Positions 52,601-60,107 of a DNA stretch of 60,107 nucleotides are shown piece by piece; position 1 is the stretch's first letter; the number at the start of each line of letters is the position of its first letter. Location: contig DBQD01000045.1 in the NCBI GenBank assembly GCA_002305715.1, positions 1-60,107 of the forward strand, written 5' to 3'. The notes under the pieces were generated by a model. It made no database searches and was not told the origin of the DNA. It worked only from the letters and a program-made list of their open reading frames with translations. The DNA is from Proteiniphilum sp. UBA1403. Lineage in GTDB: Bacteria > Bacteroidota > Bacteroidia > Bacteroidales > Dysgonomonadaceae. The position numbers and the translations under genes were made by a program.

Positions 52601-55600
52601 ATGGGATTCAACGACATTATTTCAAAAATATTTGGCAACAAAGCACAACGTGACCTGAACGAAATAAATCCGATCGTCAAACGTGTTAAGGATGCCTATG
52701 CTGCTGTTGAGAAACTTTCAAACGATGAACTTCGTGAAAGAACGAAGGAACTTGAGAGATATATACAAGAGCAAGTTGCAGCAGAGAAGGCCGAAATAGC
52801 TAAACTTAAAGCTGGCCTGGAAGAGGTAGATCTCGATGGAAGAGAGGCGGTCTGGAATAAAGTGGACTCGCTAGAGAAAGCAATTACCGAAAAATATGAG
52901 AAAGCTCTAAATGAGGTATTACCCGTTGCATTCTCCATCATGAAAGAGACGGCTCGTCGATTCACGGAGAATGAAGAGATTGTGGTAACAGCGACAAACT
53001 TTGACCGAGACTTGGCTGCATCTCACGACTTTGTGCGGATTGATGGAGATAAAGCAATTTATAAAAACCATTGGATCGCAGGCGGGAATGAAATTACCTG
53101 GGATATGATTCATTACGACGTACAGCTATTTGGTGGTGTTGTATTGCATCAGGGGAAAATTGCCGAGATGGCTACAGGTGAAGGAAAGACGTTAGTGGCT
53201 ACATTGCCGGTTTTCCTAAATGCCCTTACCCACGAAGGTGTACATGTGGTGACGGTGAATGATTACTTATCGAAACGTGACTCTGAATGGATGGGACCAA
53301 TGTACATGTTTCATGGTTTATCTGTGGATTGTATTGACAAGCATGAGCCCAATTCTGATGCACGAAGAAAAGCATACGAAGCAGATATTACATTTGGTAC
53401 CAACAACGAGTTTGGTTTTGATTATTTGCGTGATAATATGGCTGTATCACCTAAAGACCTTGTACAACGCAAACATAATTTTGCCATCGTAGATGAGGTG
53501 GACTCTGTGCTTATTGACGATGCACGTACACCATTGATCATTTCGGGACCAGTACCAAAAGGAGACGACCAACTGTTTGATTTGTTTCGCCCTCGTGTAG
53601 AGGTTCTTGTGAAAGCACAGCGTGAACTCACTACTCGTTTACTAGCTGAAGCAAAAGTTAAGATGGCTTCATCCGATCCTAAAGAACAAGAAGAGGGAGC
53701 TCTGCTACTTTTCCGTTCATATAAAGGTATGCCCAAATATCAACCCTTGATCAAGTTCCTAAGTGAACAGGGTGTTAAAGCTGCAATGCTCAAGACTGAA
53801 GCGTTCTATATGCAGGAGCAAATGCGCAATATGCATATCGTAACCGATCCTCTTTACTTCGTAATAGACGAGAAGAACCGCAGTATTGAACTAACCGATA
53901 AGGGGATTGATATGCTGACTGGAAAATCGGACGACCCACAGTTTTTTATCCTTCCTGATATCGCTTCACAACTGTCAGAGTTGGAACATTCGAATCTAAC
54001 TGATGACGAAAAGGTCGCAAAGAAGGATGAGCTGATGCAAAACTATGCAATCAAATCAGAGCGTGTACATACTGTAAACCAGTTGTTAAAAGCATATACT
54101 CTTTTTGAAAAAGATGATGAATATGTGGTAATTGACAACAAGGTAAAGATTGTAGATGAACAGACGGGTCGTGTAATGGAAGGACGCCGTTATTCAGACG
54201 GTCTGCATCAAGCTATTGAAGCAAAGGAAAGAGTGAAAGTGGAGGCAGCAACACAGACATTTGCCACAATTACACTGCAGAACTTTTTCCGTATGTACAG
54301 CAAATTGGCTGGTATGACGGGTACAGCTGAAACCGAAGCTGGTGAGTTCTGGGACATCTATAAGTTGGATGTAGTGGTAATCCCTACCAACAAACCAATT
54401 ATTCGAGACGATCAGAACGACCGAATCTACAAGACAAAACGCGAGAAATATACAGCTGTCATCGAAGAAATCGAGAAACTCATCAATAACGGTCGCCCAG
54501 TTTTGGTTGGTACAACTTCTGTGGAAATTTCAGAATTACTGAGTCGCATGCTCTCCTTGCGGAAAATAAAACATAATGTACTGAATGCCAAGCTACACCA
54601 ACGTGAAGCAGAAATTGTAGCCAATGCTGGACAAAGCGGAGTTGTAACTATTGCCACAAACATGGCCGGTCGCGGTACTGACATCAAGTTGTCACCAGAA
54701 GTAAAAGCGGCAGGTGGTTTAGCCATTATTGGTACAGAAAGACATGAGTCTCGTCGTGTAGACCGACAGTTACGAGGACGTGCAGGACGTCAAGGTGACC
54801 CAGGCTCATCAGTATTCTTCGTGTCTCTCGAAGATGATTTGATGCGTCTTTTTGCTACAGAGCGAATTGCCGGATTAATGGATAAGATGGGATTCAAAGA
54901 GGGTGATGTGCTGGAACATAACATGTTGAGCAAATCAGTAGAAAGAGCTCAAAAAAAGGTGGAAGAAAATAACTTTGGCATTCGAAAAAGATTGCTTGAG
55001 TATGACGATGTGATGAATTCGCAACGTGAAGTAATTTACAAACGTCGTCGACATGCACTAATGGGTGAACGTATTGATAACGACGTAGCTGCAATGATCA
55101 CAGAAACAGTTCGAAATATCGTGGAATCGAATGAAGACGATTATCAGGGTATGAAACTAGAACTACTGCGTGTGATGGCACTTGAAATTCCTTTCAAGGA
55201 GACAGAATTTAAAGGCTTGAAACTACAGGAACAGGTAGAGATGGTCACTACAAAGGCATTTGAAACGTTCAAACGTAAGACGGAACGCTTGGCCGAAATT
55301 GCTCAACCTGTAATTAAGCAAGTATATGAAAATCAGGGAGCCATGTATGAGAATATCCTCATACCTATTACTGATGGGAAAAAGATTTACAATATTGCTT
55401 GTAACCTGAAGGAAGCCTACGAAACAAACTCCCGAGCCTTGGTAAAGGCATTTGAAAAATCGATTTTGCTACATACCATTGATGAAGACTGGAAAGAACA
55501 TCTTCGTGAGATGGACGAATTGCGTCAATCAGTGCAAAATGCTAGTTATGAACAAAAAGACCCGCTTTTGATTTATAAATTGGAGTCATTCAACCTCTTC

Positions 55601-55912
55601 CGAGAAATGATTAACGATGTGAATTCAAAAGCTGTATCCATTCTGATGCGTGGTCAGATACCCATCCAAGACCCTACTGGAGTGAGACAAGCTGCACCTG
55701 AACAGAAAACAGACTACAGTCGATATCGAACACAAAAAGAAGATTCAGACAGTCAGAACCCCATAAAAGGGGATAGTAATGGTACACCACAACCGCGTCA
55801 ACAACAGAAACTGGAACCTATTAGGGTAGATAAAAAGGTTGGTCGAAACGATCCATGTCCATGTGGAAGTGGCAAAAAATATAAAAACTGCCACGGTCAA
55901 CAAGGTAAATAA
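52601..55912 (+). CDS. secA: Protein translocase ATPase SecA
   Basis: SecA drives preprotein export through SecYEG. The 1103-residue chain is of the enlarged Bacteroidetes type (E. coli 901). Visible are the coiled N-terminus (to ~100), Walker A MATGEGKTLVATL near 190, the DEVDSVLIDDARTPLIISGP motif, the extra lineage-specific insertion between about 320 and 480, QTGRVMEGRRYSDGLHQAIEAKE, helicase motif VI RQLRGRAGRQGDPG, and the C-terminal zinc/SecB-binding CPCGSGKKYKNCHG (C1086, C1088, C1097, H1098). It is third in a plus-strand unit with DUF4105 and the PafA-like gene and ends in a terminator. Confidence 0.97.
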   Translation: MGFNDIISKIFGNKAQRDLNEINPIVKRVKDAYAAVEKLSNDELRERTKELERYIQEQVAAEKAEIAKLKAGLEEVDLDGREAVWNKVDSLEKAITEKYEKALNEVLPVAFSIMKETARRFTENEEIVVTATNFDRDLAASHDFVRIDGDKAIYKNHWIAGGNEITWDMIHYDVQLFGGVVLHQGKIAEMATGEGKTLVATLPVFLNALTHEGVHVVTVNDYLSKRDSEWMGPMYMFHGLSVDCIDKHEPNSDARRKAYEADITFGTNNEFGFDYLRDNMAVSPKDLVQRKHNFAIVDEVDSVLIDDARTPLIISGPVPKGDDQLFDLFRPRVEVLVKAQRELTTRLLAEAKVKMASSDPKEQEEGALLLFRSYKGMPKYQPLIKFLSEQGVKAAMLKTEAFYMQEQMRNMHIVTDPLYFVIDEKNRSIELTDKGIDMLTGKSDDPQFFILPDIASQLSELEHSNLTDDEKVAKKDELMQNYAIKSERVHTVNQLLKAYTLFEKDDEYVVIDNKVKIVDEQTGRVMEGRRYSDGLHQAIEAKERVKVEAATQTFATITLQNFFRMYSKLAGMTGTAETEAGEFWDIYKLDVVVIPTNKPIIRDDQNDRIYKTKREKYTAVIEEIEKLINNGRPVLVGTTSVEISELLSRMLSLRKIKHNVLNAKLHQREAEIVANAGQSGVVTIATNMAGRGTDIKLSPEVKAAGGLAIIGTERHESRRVDRQLRGRAGRQGDPGSSVFFVSLEDDLMRLFATERIAGLMDKMGFKEGDVLEHNMLSKSVERAQKKVEENNFGIRKRLLEYDDVMNSQREVIYKRRRHALMGERIDNDVAAMITETVRNIVESNEDDYQGMKLELLRVMALEIPFKETEFKGLKLQEQVEMVTTKAFETFKRKTERLAEIAQPVIKQVYENQGAMYENILIPITDGKKIYNIACNLKEAYETNSRALVKAFEKSILLHTIDEDWKEHLREMDELRQSVQNASYEQKDPLLIYKLESFNLFREMINDVNSKAVSILMRGQIPIQDPTGVRQAAPEQKTDYSRYRTQKEDSDSQNPIKGDSNGTPQPRQQQKLEPIRVDKKVGRNDPCPCGSGKKYKNCHGQQGK

Positions 55913-55921
55913 AAAAGATTA

Positions 55922-55952
55922 AAAACAGAGAGCAATTGCCTCTCTGTTTTTT
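55922..55952 (+). terminator. Terminator after secA
   Basis: AAAACAGAGAG (55922-55932) and CTCTCTGTTTT (55940-55950) make a perfect 11-bp stem with a seven-base loop, flanked by an A-run and a T-run. Confidence 0.9.
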
Positions 55953-55991
55953 GTTAAATCCAAAGAAAAGCAGTATCTTAGTATATTCAAA

Positions 55992-56019
55992 CAGTAATTC
56001 TTCCTTTTAAAGGAAACTG
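55992..56019 (+). promoter_or_regulatory. Palindrome upstream of gyrA
   Basis: TTCCTTTTAAAGGAA (56001-56015) is a perfect palindrome around a single T, and CAGT (55992-55995) with ACTG (56016-56019) extends the symmetry. It lies ~55 bases before the gyrA ATG, where no TAnnTTTG box was recognised. Possible operator or mRNA hairpin. Confidence 0.35.
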
Positions 56020-56071
56020 CTGTGAATGAACTACATGTGGAATATAATAAAAGAGATAATCACATATAAAT

Positions 56072-58618
56072 ATGATTGATCAGGAAGACAGAATCATCAA
56101 GATAAATATCGAAGATGAAATGAAATCATCGTACATCGATTATTCGATGTCCGTGATCGTTTCTCGTGCTTTACCCGATGTACGTGATGGATTTAAACCG
56201 GTACACCGACGTATACTTTATGGTATGTCGGAATTGGGAAATACTCCAGATAAACCCCATAAAAAATCAGCCAGAATAGTGGGTGAGGTATTGGGTAAAT
56301 ATCACCCTCATGGCGACTCTTCTGTATATGGTGCCATGGTACGACTGGCGCAGGAATGGAGTATGCGATATACATTGGTCGACGGCCAAGGTAATATGGG
56401 GAGTGTCGACGGAGATAGTCCGGCAGCAATGCGTTATACTGAGGCAAGACTTAATAAACTTGCTGAAGAAATGTTACGAGATATTGATAAGGAAACTGTT
56501 GATTTTCAATTAAATTTCGATGATACACTTTTAGAACCAACTGTTCTACCTACACGTATTCCGAACCTATTGATGAACGGGTCTTCTGGTATTGCTGTAG
56601 GGATGGCAACTAATATGGCTCCACATAATCTTACAGAATGTGTAAATGGTATCATCGCTTATATTGATAATAACGATATCGACACCAAAGGATTGATGCA
56701 TTATATCAAAGCTCCAGATTTTCCTACTGGTGGTTATATTTATGGTTATAAAGGAGTTGAAGAAGCATTTGAAACAGGAAGAGGACGAATCGTTATACGT
56801 GGAAAAGCTGAGATTGAAACAGGAAAAACTCATGATAAAATTATTATCTCTGAGATTCCATATCTTGTAAATAAAGCTGAACTCATCAAATATATTGCCG
56901 ATCTGGTAAATGAAAAAAAGATTGAAGGTATTTCGAATGTTAATGATGAGTCCGATCGTGATGGTATGCGAATCGTGGTTGATATAAAACGCGATGGTAA
57001 TGCGAATGTCGTTCTCAATAAATTATATAAACTTACTGCATTACAATCCTCTTTCAGCGTAAATAATATTGCGCTGGTAAAAGGACGTCCCGAACTACTG
57101 AATTTAAAAAGGATGATTCAGCTTTTTGTGGATCACAGGCATGATGTTGTAATTCGTCGTACCCGTTTTGAACTACGTAAAGCAGAGGAGAGGGCACATA
57201 TCTTGGAGGGTTTGATCATTGCCTCTGACAATATCGATGAGGTAATTGCTATAATAAGGGGCTCATCAACTCCCCAAGAAGCAATTCAACGCTTGATGGA
57301 GCGTTTCTCTCTTAGTGACATTCAATCGCGTGCAATTGTTGAGATGCGGTTAAGACAATTAACAGGTCTGGAACAAGATAAATTACATGCAGAGTATAAT
57401 GAAGTGCAGAAACTGATTGCCCATTTAAATGATCTCCTCAATAGTGAAGAATTGAGAATGCAGGTTATTAAGAATGAACTCATTGAAATTCGCGAGAAAT
57501 ATGGTGATGAACGTCGATCTGAGATCATTTTCTCATCTGAGGAGATGAACCCTGAAGATTTTTATGCCAATGACGAAATGGTAATTACAATTTCTCACTT
57601 GGGTTACATTAAGCGTACTCCACTTGCAGACTTCCATACACAATCCAGAGGAGGAGTAGGAGCCAAAGGATCTGTTACTAGGGATGAAGATTTTGTGGAA
57701 TATATCTACCCGGCTACAACGCATAATTACATGCTTTTCTTCACTCAAAAGGGCAAGTGTTACTGGTTACGAGTTTTTGAGATTCCGGAAGGAAGTAAGA
57801 ATTCACAGGGGCGTGCTATACAGAATCTATTGAATATTGATCCAGACGATAGTGTAACAGCTTTTGTACGAGTTGATACCCTAACTGACGAAGATTATAT
57901 CAATTCTCACTATTTATTATTTTGTACGAAAGAAGGAGTGGTGAAGAAAACATTGCTTGAAGCCTACTCACGCCCACGACAGAATGGAGTTAATGCAATT
58001 ACCATACGAGAGGACGATCAGGTAATTGCTGTACGCTTAACTGACGGAAATCAACATGTTATTCTTGCAAACCGTAATGGACGTGCCATTCGATTCAAAG
58101 AGGAAGATGTTCGGCCTATGGGACGTACTGCTACCGGTGTAATAGGAATGACGCTCGATGATGATGGCGAAGATTGTATTATAGGTATGATCTGTATGGA
58201 TCCTCAATCTGATAATACCATTATGGTCGTTTCTGAACAGGGATATGGCAAACGAACTAGGTTAGATGACGAAGATGGAGAACCAGTTTATCGAATTACT
58301 CGTCGAGGAGGAAAAGGTGTTAAGACACTGAATGTTACAGAAAAAACAGGCAAGCTTGTCGCAATAAAAAGCGTATCGGAAGATAATGATTTAATGATAA
58401 TTAACAAATCAGGTATTACAATTCGTATGAATATTTCCGATATTCGCGTCATGGGACGTGCTACTCAGGGAGTTCGACTTATTAATTTAGAAAAAAGAAA
58501 CGATCAGATTGCTTCCGTTTGCAAAGTAAACAGAGAAGAAATGGAGCAGGAAACGACCTCTACCTCTGATGAACCTCAGGATCTTCAGGACAATTCTGAT
58601 ACCAATGATGAAGTATAG
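56072..58618 (+). CDS. gyrA: DNA gyrase subunit A
   Basis: GyrA carries the DNA-cleaving tyrosine of gyrase. The 848-residue protein keeps E. coli numbering: Y122 in AAMRYTEAR and the quinolone region HPHGDSSVYGA, with S83 conserved and Gly at 87 instead of Asp. Gly87 may be the natural residue of this lineage. The C-terminal DNA-wrapping domain carries a GyrA-box variant RRGGKG (QRRGGKG in the consensus) and ends in an acidic Asp/Glu/Gln tail. It follows the secA terminator and starts a new unit. Confidence 0.97.
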   Translation: MIDQEDRIIKINIEDEMKSSYIDYSMSVIVSRALPDVRDGFKPVHRRILYGMSELGNTPDKPHKKSARIVGEVLGKYHPHGDSSVYGAMVRLAQEWSMRYTLVDGQGNMGSVDGDSPAAMRYTEARLNKLAEEMLRDIDKETVDFQLNFDDTLLEPTVLPTRIPNLLMNGSSGIAVGMATNMAPHNLTECVNGIIAYIDNNDIDTKGLMHYIKAPDFPTGGYIYGYKGVEEAFETGRGRIVIRGKAEIETGKTHDKIIISEIPYLVNKAELIKYIADLVNEKKIEGISNVNDESDRDGMRIVVDIKRDGNANVVLNKLYKLTALQSSFSVNNIALVKGRPELLNLKRMIQLFVDHRHDVVIRRTRFELRKAEERAHILEGLIIASDNIDEVIAIIRGSSTPQEAIQRLMERFSLSDIQSRAIVEMRLRQLTGLEQDKLHAEYNEVQKLIAHLNDLLNSEELRMQVIKNELIEIREKYGDERRSEIIFSSEEMNPEDFYANDEMVITISHLGYIKRTPLADFHTQSRGGVGAKGSVTRDEDFVEYIYPATTHNYMLFFTQKGKCYWLRVFEIPEGSKNSQGRAIQNLLNIDPDDSVTAFVRVDTLTDEDYINSHYLLFCTKEGVVKKTLLEAYSRPRQNGVNAITIREDDQVIAVRLTDGNQHVILANRNGRAIRFKEEDVRPMGRTATGVIGMTLDDDGEDCIIGMICMDPQSDNTIMVVSEQGYGKRTRLDDEDGEPVYRITRRGGKGVKTLNVTEKTGKLVAIKSVSEDNDLMIINKSGITIRMNISDIRVMGRATQGVRLINLEKRNDQIASVCKVNREEMEQETTSTSDEPQDLQDNSDTNDEV

Positions 58619-58774
58619 TTATTAAACTTTTATGTATTCTAATTGTCAAATGAAGACAAACATATTCAAAACGAGATGGGAAATCTTTTTAACCACTTTG
58701 TTTTAATAATTTGCATTCAAAAAGTAAATGATTTTATAAACAATCCATATATTCACATTAAAACATCGAGTAAA

Positions 58775-60046
58775 ATGAGAAAAATCTTATTCCTTACTAT
58801 GGTAGCCCTTCTCTCTGCAGGAAGTATATCTGCTCAAAAATCGGCATTAAAAGATGCTAAGAGAGCATTGGGGCGTGACGATTTAAATGAAGCTAGGACG
58901 CTGATTAAACAAGCATCCACTCATAACGAAACGGCTACTGATGCAGAAACCTGGAAAATCATGGGCGACATAGGCAACAAAGCTTTCGATATCGAAAGAA
59001 CCAATGCCATGCTTGGCAAACAATCTAATGATAAGGTAATGTATGAAGGTCTTTATGAATCTTACATGCCATATCTTAAAGCGGATTCTTTGGGTGAACT
59101 ACCGGATGAAAAAGGCAGAGTTAAAAACAGATTTCGCAAAGATATAGCTGGAATTCTTCGTGCTAATCATCCTTTTTATATTAACGGTGGTGTATATTAT
59201 AACGAACAACGTGATTTTAAGAAAGCAACAGATTTCTTTGAAATTTACTGGAATATTCCGACCCTTCCAATGTATGCAGATCAAAAGGACCTGTTTGTAC
59301 TCGATAGTACATATCAGACTATTAAGTATTACGCCATAATTACTGCTATACAATCTGAAGATCATAAAAGGGCATTAAAATTAATTGAACGTGCTGCTAA
59401 AGAACCTTTCATTGAAAATAGCGCTTACAAGGAAAGTGATATTTATGAGTTGATGGCCAGCGAATATATGAATCTTGGAGATACAGCAAAGTATCTTGAA
59501 ACACTGAATTTAGGTGCCCAAAAATTCCCAAGCAGTAAGTATTTTATACCCAACCTTATCAATGTATATATAAAAGAAGGGAATACCCAAAAAGCAATGG
59601 ATTATCTTGATACTGCTATACAAAACGATCCAGCTAATGCATGTGATTTTAATAGCGTAAAAGGTGCTTTATTAGCAGAAAAGGGAGATTATGATGCTGC
59701 AGAGGCTGAATATAACAAAGCATTACAACAGGATCCAAACTGTGAAAGAGCATTAGAAAGTATCGCCGTAAATTATATTCTTCAGGCTCAGATTCTTAAA
59801 GAGAAAACAGCCATGCTGACTGACAGACAACAGCAAATGGCAAATGATAAAATAACAATTGATTTTTATCAAAAGTCACTTCCATCTCTTGAAAAATACT
59901 ACGACTTACTTAAAGGACGTAATGCAGAAAAGCATGAGATTGAATCAGCTTTGCTTAAACTTCGTAATGTATATTATAATTTAAGCAGTATGGGTGTTGA
60001 TAAAGCGGCTGAATTAGAAAAAGTAGAGAAAGAGTTAAACCTCTAA
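58775..60046 (+). CDS. Secreted tetratricopeptide-repeat protein
   Basis: The start is placed at ATG 58775, which gives a signal peptide (MRKILFLTMVALLSAGSISAQ); the frame extends upstream to 58643 but without one. The ~423-residue protein has TPR units, clearest near 300-360 (YFIPNLINVYIKEGNTQKAMDYLDTAI and CDFNSVKGALLAEKGDYDAAEAEYNKALQQDP type repeats) and an N-terminal KDAKRALGRDDLNEARTLIKQA half-repeat. It is likely a periplasmic scaffold or assembly factor. It follows gyrA, 156 bases upstream, and may be co-transcribed or separate. Confidence 0.8.
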   Translation: MRKILFLTMVALLSAGSISAQKSALKDAKRALGRDDLNEARTLIKQASTHNETATDAETWKIMGDIGNKAFDIERTNAMLGKQSNDKVMYEGLYESYMPYLKADSLGELPDEKGRVKNRFRKDIAGILRANHPFYINGGVYYNEQRDFKKATDFFEIYWNIPTLPMYADQKDLFVLDSTYQTIKYYAIITAIQSEDHKRALKLIERAAKEPFIENSAYKESDIYELMASEYMNLGDTAKYLETLNLGAQKFPSSKYFIPNLINVYIKEGNTQKAMDYLDTAIQNDPANACDFNSVKGALLAEKGDYDAAEAEYNKALQQDPNCERALESIAVNYILQAQILKEKTAMLTDRQQQMANDKITIDFYQKSLPSLEKYYDLLKGRNAEKHEIESALLKLRNVYYNLSSMGVDKAAELEKVEKELNL

Positions 60047-60087
60047 TTCGATCAAAGAACATTATTTAAAGTATTCTAAAGATAAAT

Positions 60088-60107
60088 GGGGCTGTCTCAA
60101 AAGATTG
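60088..60107 (+). mobile_element. Probable tip (terminal inverted repeat) of an insertion sequence
   Basis: The window ends in GGGGCTGTCTCAAAAGATTG. A GGxCTGTCTCAAAA end is common as the outer inverted repeat of transposon families in Bacteroidetes and other bacteria. Only one end is in view, so the transposase and target duplication cannot be checked. Confidence 0.4.

Noticed and set aside
56302..56340. Quinolone-resistance substitution at GyrA position 87 (Gly instead of Asp)
   Set aside because: S83 is conserved and Gly87 may be the normal residue of this lineage; resistance cannot be inferred from one sequence.
1..60107. tRNA, rRNA or CRISPR loci
   Set aside because: I looked through the intergenic gaps and saw no cloverleaf, rRNA segment or regular repeat-spacer array; a dedicated covariance-model scan was not possible.

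Overview
The window looks like chromosomal DNA of a Bacteroidales bacterium, most likely a Dysgonomonadaceae/Porphyromonadaceae-type organism (family is inference; genus not claimed). Evidence seen directly: promoters of the Bacteroidetes type (-7 box TAnnTTTG) stand in front of many genes, Shine-Dalgarno sequences are mostly weak, and the gene set is typical of the phylum (DUF3298, DUF4105, DUF4382, DUF4831 and DUF3467 proteins, a two-CBM20 4-alpha-glucanotransferase, a ~1100-residue SecA, a FadL/OmpP1-like porin, a one-chain glycine dehydrogenase, a short AMP nucleosidase).

Layout. 1-5 kb is the most accessory part: a decayed type I restriction R-subunit gene with an in-frame internal deletion, an 11-bp tandem repeat, a secreted serine hydrolase, an arsenate reductase and an AT-rich patch with small unknown genes, one apparently frameshifted. 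5-7.7 kb (minus strand) is a TPR protein / ECF sigma factor / membrane anti-sigma-like protein / Spy-like periplasmic protein operon. 7.9-13.2 kb holds prmA, an AspT/YbjL-type transporter and malQ. 13.2-24.1 kb is central metabolism and respiration: class II aldolase, alanine dehydrogenase, DUF3467, cytochrome bd oxidase (cydAB), a DUF3298 lipoprotein overlapping rsmG, an MBL-fold hydrolase and gcvP. 24.1-30.3 kb is rich in envelope proteins: lipoproteins, a SPOR protein, a Trp/Tyr/Pro-then-Ser-rich secreted protein with a possible ECF promoter, and an outer membrane FadL-like protein. 30.4-39.2 kb has panB, a solo HsdR_N-like protein divergent from AMP nucleosidase, holA, glutathione peroxidase, an XRE-family regulator behind an array of palindromic sites, pyrK-pyrD, asnA and ung. 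39.2-49.5 kb has a lone sufB, yceI, DUF3298, DUF4831, pheS, tilS, a 45-residue membrane microprotein, serS, cinA and rpmE2. 49.6-60 kb has DUF4105, a phosphodiesterase-fold protein that has lost its active site, secA, gyrA and a TPR protein. The last 20 bases look like the tip of an insertion sequence.

Most genes are housekeeping. No CRISPR array, tRNA, rRNA or complete mobile element was seen. The observations I rate highest are the seven perfect TACAnnTGTA palindromes before the XRE gene, the apparent pseudo-phosphatase in the secA operon, the paired TTTG(A/T)CAAA boxes around the asnA promoter, the ECF-type promoter before the aromatic/Ser-rich secreted protein, and the restriction-gene deletion scar. 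None is a demonstrated new system; each is testable as stated.
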